Positions 49,831-60,069 of a stretch of DNA of 64,000 bases are shown piece after piece. The notes beneath the pieces are model-generated. The model was given only the letters and a program-made list of their open reading frames with translations, was not told where the DNA came from and ran no database searches. Position 1 is the stretch's first letter. Each line of letters starts with the position of its first letter. Source of the stretch: Blasia pusilla (Eukaryota > Marchantiophyta > Marchantiopsida > Blasiales); the NCBI GenBank assembly GCA_050084515.1, contig CM114274.1, forward strand, positions 8,556,001 through 8,620,000, given 5' to 3'. The position numbers and the translations under genes are program-made.

Positions 49831-50200
49831 AATTATATCTTATGAATCTCAGCTATGCACCATGACAACGGAGTGCCAATTCCATGTTAATTCCAATCAA
49901 CACTTTGAAAGCAAGTCCGAAGCTATCGACATCTCTAGTGGAGAATGAGTTTCAATTGGATCTTAAGATCCTATCCAACTCCTTGAAATGGAAAGAAAAC
50001 CCCCCAAGATTTGGTGGAAGGTATTACACCAACGTTAACGGGTGGTCTCCTAAAACAGAATCCCGTCCGTCCGTCCGTCCGTCGGGTCCTCCATCCGTTT
50101 GCCCCGTGGACAGAAGCCAGATACTCAGTCGACGACAGAAACGAGAAGACGAAGAAATCTCAAAGCAGAGAGCGTGAGCTGAGAGCTGTGCACAGCAGCT
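49830..50200 (+). promoter_or_regulatory. Upstream region of the TraB-like gene
   Basis: Only about 370 bases separate the Helitron relic from the start codon. The region becomes G+C-rich from 50,040 and contains CCGT repeated five times (about 50,063-50,082). The promoter and 5' untranslated region must lie here or reach into the Helitron relic. I see no clear TATA box. Confidence 0.4.
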
Positions 50201-53200
50201 ATGGCGCCAGTGAGCATACTGGGAGCGTGCGCGCTTCCTCTCGTCGCAGCAACCGACGCCCATTGTCGTCACTGCACCTCCCGCTCAATCCCCATTCCGA
50301 CCTCCACCCCCCGTCCCATTATTCCCTGTTCCGGTCCCAGTTCCAGTCCTAATTCCAATTCCAATTCCAATCACGGTTCCAATCACAATCTCGGTTTTGG
50401 TACCAATTCAAAATTCTGTTTGAGTTGGAGTTCCGGTTCCGGTTCCGGTTCCGGTTCTAGTTCCAATTCCAATTGCAGTTCGAGTTCCGATTCCGATTCC
50501 AATTTGAGGTGGAGTTTGAGTACCGTATGGAATTCCTTTCTGAGTTCGGAGTTGGGGAGTGGGAGGAGAAGGGGGAGGGGGAGAGGGAGGAGTTGCAGCG
50601 GAGAGGGGAGAATTGGGGTGAGGTTTGGTGTGGGGTGTCGTGGGGATTGGAGGCGGTGGAGAGGGGGGAGGAGATGGCGCGCGGTGGGAGATGGAGATGG
50701 GAGAGTGTCGGTGGGGTGCGGAGGGGATGGGGAGATGCGGAATTGCTCGTTGCGTTGCGGTGGTGGTGGTGAGAGCTCCAGCGAAGGGTTGAAGCGATTC
50801 GGTGGTGGTGACAAGGGCGATCGGTGGAAGTGCGTGGGGTTTTCTGTGGGAGATGGTGGCGGTAAGAGCCGTGGAAGAGTGAGGGCTCTCTGGTCGTGGG
50901 GAGAGATGGCAGAGGAAGAGGAAGAGGATGAGGAAGAGGAAGTGGAGTTGGAGGTGGAAGAGGAGGGGGAGATTTCGAGGCCATTGAAGTCGATAGCGGA
51001 CTTCACTCGCTTCCGCGACAATGGAGACGAAGGCGCTGAGCTTCAGACGGCCGTCATCAGCTACCGCAAGCCTTTCCCATGGTCGCTGTTCCGTCGCCGC
51101 CTACAGGTCAGTGCGCGTCATGTCTTTGCGCGCAAATGCTGCACCTCTGAATCTGTCAATCGCTGCACCAATTTGTTTTCTTCCTCCCTCTTTTGCAGCT
51201 TTTGGATGAGGGGCTCCCCTCAATTCTCCACTCGCGCAGTCCCGAGCGCGATGTCACTGCTGCTCGTGACATCGCGCGATTTCTGATTGCGAGCTCCCTG
51301 TGCCACATTTTGCAGGTGGATCTCGTGGCCGCAGTGCATATTGCCGACAAAGAGTAATTCGTTTTCCCATTTCAGCATTTTGGTTTTGGGCTTTTGCGAT
51401 GAAATGTAGACGATTTCGATATTTTGCAGGTGAACCTTGTGGCCGCTGCTCTTCGCTTATGGCAGACACCAGAGTGAGGATTTTGGATTGAGATATTGGA
51501 AAGATTCATGATTGAAAAAGAAGGTCTAGACTGGCAGTGGAATCCGAATGCTCTCACGACGTTATCAACCTCAAGAGAGGAGGCCATGAATTACGTCCCA
51601 AGTTCTAGTGTGGCAAATTCTTCCTAGGACTTCCACTCTTTAGGTTTTCAATTGTGCCCTCAAAATTCGATCTCAGATGAGCTGAGTGAGTTGTACAGTA
51701 AGTTTGAGCTGAGTTTGAGTGTGGGTGTTCTGCTGCAGGTACTTTGGTGCTCTGCAAGAAGAATTTGAAACCTATGACCGGGTTCTGTATGAGATGGTGG
51801 CGGAGAAAAACCCCAAACATAACAACAGAAATGTGAAGTACCGCTGGAGACCTCCTAAGCACCGACGCGGAGGGCGGGGCGGGAACTTTAGCCTCATAGG
51901 ATTCATTCAAAGATTCATGGCCCAGATATTAACTTTAGATTTCCAGCTGGAGTGTATGGATTACAGACGAGAAAACTGGTTTCATGCAGATCTCGACTTT
52001 GCCACTTTCCAGAAGCTTCAGGTAAGAGACTTGAGCTTTCCTCATGAGCCTGCATGATTTTTAGAATGCTGAGATCTTCAATACTAAATCATATGAGCGA
52101 GGTTTCTCTCCAATGCTGGGTCGCAGACTCAAACACCAGAAACTGTTATGTTCTTTAGACAATGCTGTGTTTTTTGGCTCTTACTGGTCTTGTTTAGTGC
52201 TGTAGATGTTGTAATTTTGAGCTCTTGGGTATAAAGGGGTACTAAATCATTTTCATCCATGGCCATCCATCGATTTGACAATGAATCTTGAAGGAGTGGG
52301 TGCTCCAGTAGCTTCCAAGGAGGGCAGCAGAAGTTTTAGGCCGCTTGATCAAATGGATTTCTTTCGGGTTCTAGTCTCCATCCAGTCCGAATGAACTTCT
52401 AATGGTTTCATCTGTGTGTGATAACGATAGAGTGAACGGGGCGAGACTTTTTTCTCCTTCGCGAAAGATTTGACGGAAATTTCCAGCAAGACGGTGTTAA
52501 GAAGTCTAGAAACGTCGAATGACATGGAGCCATGGAGATCTAAGCTCCTTTGGATAGCTCGTGTTTTTCCCATGCCGCTCGCTGGCCTACTTTTTATTGA
52601 AAGTGTGTGTGCTCCGGAAGATGCGCCTCTGCAGAAATCACCTGAAATGAAGGCCTTGTTGGATCTGGATCTACCATCTGCTTTGAAGGTGTACTTAGCA
52701 AAGCAAATTACTACTGAGTAAGGGAACTGCCTTTGTATCAGAAGTTCACACGCTATTGCAATTGCTGTGATTCCTTTTTTCCAGTTTCTTGTGTTGCAAG
52801 CTCCATTCTGCTTAGTATTCCTCATGGGTTGAAGTGGACGTGATAAAATGCCACAGCATAACCTCCAAATCACGCAAATTAGTCAGCGGTATTTTCCAGC
52901 ATTGGCTTGAGTTTCTGCTGTGAATTAGGGTTTCAGGTGTTTGGGGTGAGCACTGGCTAGTAAGAACCATTTTTGTTTTCCATATTATGAAACTTGTGCT
53001 ACTTATCATGGGTAGTGGTCTTTTTCCAATGAAATAAAAAAATTGGATTCCACTAGAAGCTCAAGAGCTGCTGCCATTGTTTAGGTGGAAACTAGGATGC
53101 CAAATTAGCTTTTCATTGTTTTCCAGTTGCTTAGCAGAATTCTATGGCTGGAGAGAGAGGTATTATTTTTCTGGTTGAACCAAACTTCTGAATCTTTTGG

Positions 53201-53700
53201 CAGTGGATGGATATGGTACTGACATAAGCTGGGCTTGTGATGAATGTTTCAGTTTGACAGATGGGGCCTCATCGATAGTAGAAAACTCAGTCATTATCGG
53301 CGAACGCAACCGAGTTGCCATGGAGGAATTAGAAGAGGCTATTCGTGAAGGCTGTAATAAAATCGCCATATTTTATGGCAGTGGCCATCTCCCTGACATG
53401 GATACTCGCTTGCGCAAGCAGTTTGGACTAGAACCAACAGATTTACAATGGCGAACTGCATGGTCTATCAAAAGGAGGAATAAGATCAGAGAAGGAGCTC
53501 TCACCACTTTTCTTGCTTCTCTAGCAAAAGTTTCGGGATGGCCGTTAAATAGATACCAAACCCTTGCACTCTTGTTCCTGGCTGGAGTGCTAGCAGTAGA
53601 CCTATGGTTTTGGGAAATCTTCTTAGGTACTATCAATGACTATGCACAACAGACAATCGTCGTTGTCGTTAACCTACTGGAGAGAGGTTGGGAACTCTGA
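50201..53700 (+). CDS. TraB/PrgY-like membrane protein, five exons, 692 aa
   Basis: Exons: 50201-51106, 51199-51353, 51739-52021, 52431-52717, 53253-53700. All introns are GT-AG and the phases sum to 2,079 bases with a single TGA. Exon 1 encodes a low-complexity N-terminus: Ser-Asn and Ser-Gly repeats, a basic Gly/Arg region and an acidic Glu tract at about 236-257. The TraB/Tiki-type fold follows: VDLVAAVHIADKEYF (His349), then GERNR (561-564 within exon 5), then FYGSGHLPDM (His589). These fit the family's GxxH, ER and GxxH motifs. A hydrophobic stretch lies in exon 4 (LLWIARVFPMPLAGLLF) and a clear membrane segment at about 647-670 near the C-terminus. The ATG at 50201 sits in a good plant context. 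In bacteria and animals relatives act in pheromone shutdown or as membrane metalloproteases; the role of this plant branch is not known to me. Exon 2 could instead start at 51316, which keeps the frame but drops 39 residues. The first exon is the least certain part. Confidence 0.86.
50335..50510 (+). repeat. Coding hexanucleotide minisatellite in exon 1
   Basis: Runs of TTCCAA, TTCCGG and TTCCGA units in two blocks (about 50,335-50,380 and 50,430-50,505) encode Ser-Asn, Ser-Gly and Ser-Asp dipeptide repeats. The six-base unit keeps the frame whatever the copy number. Confidence 0.85.
51422..51473 (+). repeat. Duplicated mini-exon-like segment in intron 2
   Basis: TTTTGCAGGTGAACCTTGTG continuing with GCCGC repeats, with few changes, the sequence at 51,308-51,334 (TTTTGCAGGTGGATCTCGTG, then GCCGC) that encodes the VDLVAA part of the TraB-like protein. 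Like the original it is followed by a donor (AGA|GTGAGG). From 51,430 to 51,473 it has 44 bases, which leaves the same phase as exon 2. Confidence 0.6.
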
Positions 53701-56700
53701 GACGTTGCATAGTTGTCTTCTGAATATTTCCTCCTGTGGTTGTAAGAGGCCACTTCAAACCCACCACTAGTCCTGCAGTAGTTGCTGGACATCACCATGA
53801 CCTTAATTCCCACGACCATCCAATTTGCCCCCACCCTACATCTGTTCACTCGGTTCATTGCAGGATCAAGTCTCAGCTCCAGTCAACATGAAGGAGTTCT
53901 TTATAAACTTATGGTGAAACCAACATTGTGCAAGATTGGACAAAAGCTGGGAGGTACTTCTATCATTCTTTCCAGACATGCAGGTGTCCCTTCAGTGATA
54001 AGAATAGTTAAAGTGGCGAATTTGAATTAATGGCAAAGAGCACAGAGTCTTCTTCTGTTATTGGACAATGTTGTCTTCATGGTTATATGAGCAGTTCTTC
54101 CGAAGGACATAAGCTCACTTCCACTGCCTCTCCTAAGGCATGTCGGGAACATTGTAATCACAAATGTTGGACAATTTGCAAGGACTCATATGACCTGCAA
54201 AAATTGCATGGGCTGCATAACAGAAACTCACTGCTGATGCCATTGCATGCGGGTAGGTGTGAAGAATGTAGGATGCCTCATCATTGGGAAGTTTTGATGT
54301 GAGGCTCTAATTCTTTGTAATCTGAGCTGCCCAGGAAACATGAGAATCCTCACATTTTAGCTCCATGACCAACTGAACCCAATTTATTTAACGAGAGGAA
54401 AACAGAGTGCCCTGATCTCCTTCAGAATTGCCAAGGAACTTTCCAGTTGATGGTCATGATGAGTGATGATGTCCATATCTTGTGAAATCATGAAGCAAGA
54501 ATTGTTTACCCATTTCTGAAAAACGGGATGCTAGGAATAATGGGTTTCGAAGAAGGCACTTGAGGTTTTTTAGGAAGTTTGGGCCTCTTGGGCCTCCATT
54601 AGTAGAATGCATTTATTGTGTTCCAATGCAACAATATAGACGCAAGGTTCCATGAGTAGCTTATTGCAACTCACTCCATGGCTCCATTTTGGAAGATTTG
54701 GAGATCTCTATGTAAGTGAACTAGTATGCTGCCTGGGGGGTTTTGGTTTTCTTTAGATATTGGTTTGATGGGGAGGGAAATTATTATTGCCACGAAGCGG
54801 AGAGTCATACCAAACAGAAAATATTAACATATAGTGGAGAGAGTCATAATGACATCAAATTTGGGTCACATATCTATCCAACCAGTGTGCGGCCTCTTCG
54901 GCAATTGGTAATTAACATATACGCTGATAAGACACACGGATAGTCTGGATGGCCAGGAAAAAAACAAGAACTTGTAGAGGCCATAATCATATGACTTAGC
55001 ATGTTTTAGTGGATGACTTGCATTTTGATTTGAGTAAGATCCCATCGATAACCAAAATATGTGGCAGCGAGAGAACGAGAGTCGCATAGGAAGGTCTAGT
55101 AATAGGGGTGATAACAAGAAGCATGTTCATTTGTCCTCTTACACACTGCAACACTCCTCTTTTATTATTTATGGCCCATACCTAGAAGAAGCCACAAACT
55201 AAAGATGGAGGATGGATCTTCCAAACTAATGGTCTCTAAAGCTCACACTTGTAGGGTAAGAGCATACCGTTCCTTTTGGATAGATGTAGGATGGATCTTC
55301 AAAACTAATGGTCTCTAAAGCTCACACTTGTAGGGAAAGAGCATACTGTTCCTTTTCGATAGCATGCCGTTTAGCCATTGGTGGGTTCATTATGATAGCA
55401 TGGTACAATTGTTCTTGACTATTGTCAGGAACATTGTATTGATGGACTATTGTCATCTTTCTCTACATCTTGTTGAACTCGTACTTCTCAAAATGCCAAA
55501 GGTGTGAGGATTGATGGGATTGGATTTACTTGTATAGTCGTGTCCAAGCCTACATGCCACTTTGGCTAGATGACTCCATGGGCATTAATAGAAGGGATTA
55601 TTTGTTTCCACATTGTTGTAAAGTCCATCATACTATAGTCATCTTAGGATATGTGAGTTGGTTTTGGTCCATTTAAAAAATGAGATGGAGCAAGTGTGAG
55701 GGTTATTTGACCCTATCCTTTAAGACTAGGCATTTCTTACAATTGATATCATCAATAGAGGATAGTCTCTTCATTTCTTAATTCAAAGAAATGTTCTTAG
55801 GAGCCTGAAAAATCTGGTAAGCATGTTTTCTCCATGTCTGGAAAACTTTACTCTTATGTCCTTTAGGAATTCCATTGGCCTCAACCAGTTCATGAGCTTG
55901 ATGATATGTTTGTCTACATTATCCACAAAATTCAATAAATGAATGTGTCAAACTCAAGAATTTTGATGCTTCTAAGCCATAAGAGTCACTATACATGACA
56001 TCCTCCCATATTCATATATATACCTAACTTGAGTATGTTCCAAATATATGTCTAATTGGGAGAGTAGAATGATATAGTTCATTTAATGTCCTTGGTTGAT
56101 TGCCATGATCTTTTTTCATAAACTAATTCATACTATAGAATCCTTTTGTAGGATGATTGAGTACCAATGATTTCTAAATTCCCAATAAATTATTCATATG
56201 AGATGACTGAAAAAAATAGTTTAATGGGGATTGATTCTTCAACGTTGGGATAACAATTTCTTAAAGTGTCTTTTGAGAGGTATAGATTTTGCAAGTGGTA
56301 TAAAGCATTTGTCTCCCCTCAACTAACATTATCCTTTGCAAAAGAGTTGAATTGTCATGTTTAAAAAGTGATGTGGCATGTTAAAAGGGCTTGCACTCAT
56401 ATCTACAATTCAAAGAGGATATACATTCTCAATAGCATGCCAAAATAGTGATATCCTATGCGAAGAAAGATTCTTACACATTGCTTATTATATTTATGCA
56501 TGCATTGGCTCATGTAGGATCAAAGGCATAATTTAACATATTTAAAGATTGATACTTGTTTCTCATTCGCAGTTCTTATTCCATGAATGAGTAGAATTGA
56601 TTTTCAACAGTCAAAGATAATTTTTTTACTTAAGAAATATGCACATACAATATAATTTAAAATCAAATGTTGAAACTTGCCCTACTCGTAATCAGATGTA

Positions 56701-57618
56701 AGGATTAAAAGTGGAAGTCAAACAAAAAGAAACTTGGATAGTCATAACTTGGATAAACTATGCACTACCATGATTGAAATAATGTTACGATTTTTTCTTT
56801 AGGCTACTTCAAGATATGGACATCTGCTCTATTCAAAGAGTTCACATGAAGTAAGCATGAGTTTAATTTGGACCAAAATGGGTAGATTATTGTTATGCTT
56901 TTATGTTATGCAGCCCGCGGGCCACAAAACGGGTGCAGGCTCGCCCAACCCACGTTTACGTGACGGGCTTGGCGGGCTGCGGGTACCATGGATGAAGTTG
57001 TTTGTGCATGTTTGTTTTAAGGATGGACTAGTTCAATTTTGTGCAATCATGCTATCAAGTTAATGAAATTTTTTTATTATAACAAAACCAAAAAATCTTG
57101 GTTTGACTTTAATGGTTACCTTAGAACTTTTAATATGTAAGATATTTTGTTAAAATGCAATCAAAATCTTTTTTATTGGTTCAATTACATATTTAGATTT
57201 AGATCCTTAATTTTGTGTATGAATTTAATACATCACGGTATGCATTCCACGCTTCCTTGGATGCATGGTTGCATGAAAACACACATGTCCACAGACATGC
57301 CCAACATGTCCCCAGATGGGGTTTTTGGATATCCTGATGACCGGTGGCTTGCACTGCACAGGCACAAGACGCGGGAATGCGTGCGCCATACGGGCTCAAT
57401 TTACGGGAGGTGGGAAAAAATTGGCCCACGCAGGGCCCGCAACTAGACCCACACAGTGTGGGCAAGAGCTTGCCTTGCAAGTCCTGCGCGGGCTTAGTTG
57501 CATGCCATGTGCAGGCCTTTCGCGAGCTTAGGACGGGCTGTTGCGGGCTAAAAAATGGGCGACAGATTCTTAGACTAGGTGCGGCCCGGATCTACATTAC
57601 GGGCTCGGATACGTAGGC
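53701..57618. other. Downstream of TraB-like gene; no further gene
   Basis: The first few hundred bases should be the 3' untranslated region. A 90-codon Cys-rich frame (54,030-54,302) has no recognisable domain and probably belongs to noncoding sequence. From 55 kb the DNA is AT-rich. At 56,910-57,000 and 57,360-57,600 there are G+C-rich patches full of CGGGCT and GCCCGC words. Confidence 0.5.
55210..55367 (+). repeat. 79-bp tandem duplication
   Basis: Two adjacent copies starting GGATGGATCTTC (55,210 and 55,289) that differ at only a few bases, so it is fairly recent. Confidence 0.9.
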
Positions 57619-58354
57619 CATGGTTGCACAAAAATGGACAAGTTCATCCTTAGGACGGACATGGACACACAAGTTTGGACATGTCCACGGACATGGATTG
57701 CAAAAGATGGGGCCCACACTTGTAGTTCACGGTGGAAGGCAAGGCAAGGGTGAGCGGGACAGTAAGGGGGAAGGGAGTGAAGGTGGGAGGAGGAGGAAAC
57801 GAAAAAAGTGTGAATCATGAAGGCATGTAAGGAGGGGGGGGGGAGGGTTGTGAGAAAGAAGGTGGAGATGGGGGCCCACATGGACAAGTCCTTCCATAGG
57901 ATGGACGTAAGTCCATGGACACGGATTTTTTCCATATGCAACCTTGACCTGGGCGCGCACAGACATGTCTGTCTTAGGGACGGACATAAGTCCACAGACA
58001 TGGACATGTCCGCGGACCAAGATACCATATGGACAAAGTGTGTGTCCACGCATATGTCCATATCCATTTACTTACATCCATCCTATAGAAGGACTTGTCC
58101 ATGTGGGCCCCATGGGCCCCCATCTCCCCCTCCTTTCTCATCCCCCACTTGCCTTGGTGATCCGCTCTTTCTCGTTTCTTCCTCCTCCCACTTGAACTCT
58201 CCCCGCTTTATTGCCCCTCCAACCCCTACCTTGCTTTCTACCATGAACTATAAGTGTGGGCCCCCCCTTTCCCAATCCATGTATGTGGACATATCCATTT
58301 TTTTCCGTCCACATCCGTCTTAGGGATGAACTTGTCTATTTTTATACAACCATG
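57619..58354. mobile_element. Foldback element with 340-bp arms
   Basis: The left arm (57,619 to about 57,955) and the right arm (about 58,012-58,354) are reverse complements over their whole length. The outer ends read CATGGTTGCACAAAAATGGA and its complement. Next come repeated GGACATGTCC palindromes, a GGGGCCCACACTTGTAGTTC segment, a purine-rich inner part (GGGAGGAGGAGGAAACG) and ATGGACAAGTCCTTCCATAG near the centre. The spacer of about 55 bases is itself rich in GACATGTC words. It encodes no transposase; frames of up to 168 codons over it are by-products. Solo arms lie at 5,493, 16,377 and 59,316. Confidence 0.85.
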
Positions 58355-58917
58355 TTGTAGACACATGTAGACTTTATCCATGTGCAACCTTGCTTGGATG
58401 TCTATGTATATCGTGAATTTAGTCTGTCATAAATATATTGATATATCATACTCGTTCTATAGTGGATTACTTACCATGACCTATTGTTCGACACTTTGAG
58501 CTCTCAATCGAGGGAATATTCTTTTGGCTTCAAAAGTCACCTATGATCAAATCCCAAAAGCCTATAATTAAATATCTAGAAAATTTTATTGACCATGAAT
58601 ACCCATATGGAATATTTTGTGATGCAATTTCTCCCAAATTATGACCACTACAAACATCCTTTGAAATTAAACTCAAAATTATTTTCTAACTCTAGAACTT
58701 TAAAATTTATTTTTTAGTGATAATTTCTCGTTTTTTAATTTTCTTGTGATATACAATTTTAAAATTGTCTTATGTATTATTTTGTTCCTTTTTTTTTTAA
58801 GAAAAGGACTTTGCCATTTGTTGATGTTGTCTGCTTTGGCATCAAAAATCAAAAACCAAATAAATTTTTACCCAAATTTCATGTAGTAATCTTGAATAGG
58901 GATGATGGATGAAATGT

Positions 58918-58952
58918 AGTATCATATTGTACATACCATACAATATGATACT
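58918..58952. repeat. Perfect hairpin, 14-bp stem, 7-nt loop
   Basis: AGTATCATATTGTA (58,918-58,931) and its exact reverse complement (58,939-58,952). No neighbouring gene gives it a function. Confidence 0.75.
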
Positions 58953-59315
58953 GGTCTTTTGAGATCATTTGGCCTCAAAAAAATTTGTGTCTCTTTTAAT
59001 AGACTGTCCTTTAACCTCTCACATTCTTATCTCCAAAAATAAAAGAGCCGTGATCACGGGACTTATGGGGCATATCCGTTTGCGTGCAACCTTGCCCATA
59101 GGCCAAGTAGGCTGCGCATACACTAGAAATGAAATCCTCCATTTTTCTTCTCCATCCTTCACAAACACACTCTAATGTTGAGAGGATAGAATTACTTGTA
59201 AGTTGAGGACCACTATAGCTCCACCACCTTATGCAAAGGAGGTTGAACAAAGAGAAAATGAGCTCCCAACTTCTCTCTCCTTGAAGTATACCTTTTCTCT
59301 CCATAAGTCCTCGCC

Positions 59316-59470
59316 CATGGTTGCACAAAAACGGACAAGTCCATCCTTAGGACGAAAATGGATGGACAAGTTTGGACATGTCCACAAACATGGATTGCAA
59401 AAGATGGGGCTCTCACTAATAGTTCATGGTGAAAGGCAAGGCAAGGGCAGGCCGGAAAATAAAGGGTCAA
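59316..59470 (+). repeat. Outer part of a foldback-family arm
   Basis: It starts CATGGTTGCACAAAAACGGA and follows the left arm of the 57,619 element, through GGACATGTCC and GGCAAGGCAAGGGC, for about 155 bases before the match is lost. Confidence 0.75.
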
Positions 59471-59639
59471 GGAGATGACTTGATTGTGCAAGTCACTAGG
59501 TTAGGTTCCTCTACCCTCCAAATGGGCCCAAACCAAGGGGAAAAATGTTCTTTCAAGTTACCCTAATGTTGAACATGTCAGTCTATGACCTATGTTAGTC
59601 TATGACCTATTGAGCTCAACTTGTGATCTTCCCCAAAGT

Positions 59640-60060
59640 TTCATAGAGAAACTCTACATTCCACGAGAAAAGATGTAACAATTTTCGTGCGTATACACAT
59701 TATTACACATCAAACATCGTTGTAACTAATCAAACACACAAAATATTGCACTAACTCATTCATCCATGAAATCCAAATATGGATGCAAGTGGTTACCAAA
59801 AAATCTCTAATCGCCGTTATATTAGGAGGTTAGGTTCCTCTAACATCAGTTAGCCATCTATCTCTACCTACTTGTGACATACACCTATGAATTCTAAGAG
59901 CACGAACGTCGGGTAATCATCTGGTCCCATTTTTAATCGCTTTCATATCATCCATGCTACTCAAGTAAGTCTAAATTTGTGACTATTTATCTTATGTATA
60001 TTTGGGGCACATCCTTTATCCTTGAGGAACTATAGTACAAGGTAGCATCAAACCTGCCAT
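59640..60060 (-). repeat. Left flanking repeat (possible LTR) of a gypsy relic
   Basis: It aligns in the same orientation with 62,620-63,010. Shared landmarks are TAGCCATCTA, TATGACATACA/TGTGACATACA, GGGGCACATCC/AGGACACATCC and ATCAAACCTGCCAT/ATCAAACATGCCAT. The two copies differ strongly, so if they are LTRs the insertion is old. Confidence 0.5.
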
Positions 60061-60069
60061 ATGCCACGC

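Larger units (their letters stand above)
58355..59640. other. AT-rich stretch, no gene
   Basis: No gene is supported. The hairpin at 58,918-58,952 and the partial foldback arm at 59,316-59,470 are the only structured parts seen. Confidence 0.55.

Noticed and set aside
50383-51021. 212-codon Pro/Ser-rich frame on the minus strand
   Set aside because: It is the complement of TraB-like exon 1; its low-complexity sequence mirrors the minisatellite and the acidic tract.
52349-52873. 174-codon minus-strand frame
   Set aside because: Antisense to TraB-like exon 4, whose sense translation fits the family.
54030-54302. 90-codon Cys-rich frame downstream of the TraB-like gene
   Set aside because: Cysteines are not in a known spacing and there is no sign of a separate gene; most likely 3' noncoding sequence.
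57817-58323. 168-codon frame and partners on the other strand
   Set aside because: They are translations of the two arms of a foldback repeat; both strands give similar peptides.
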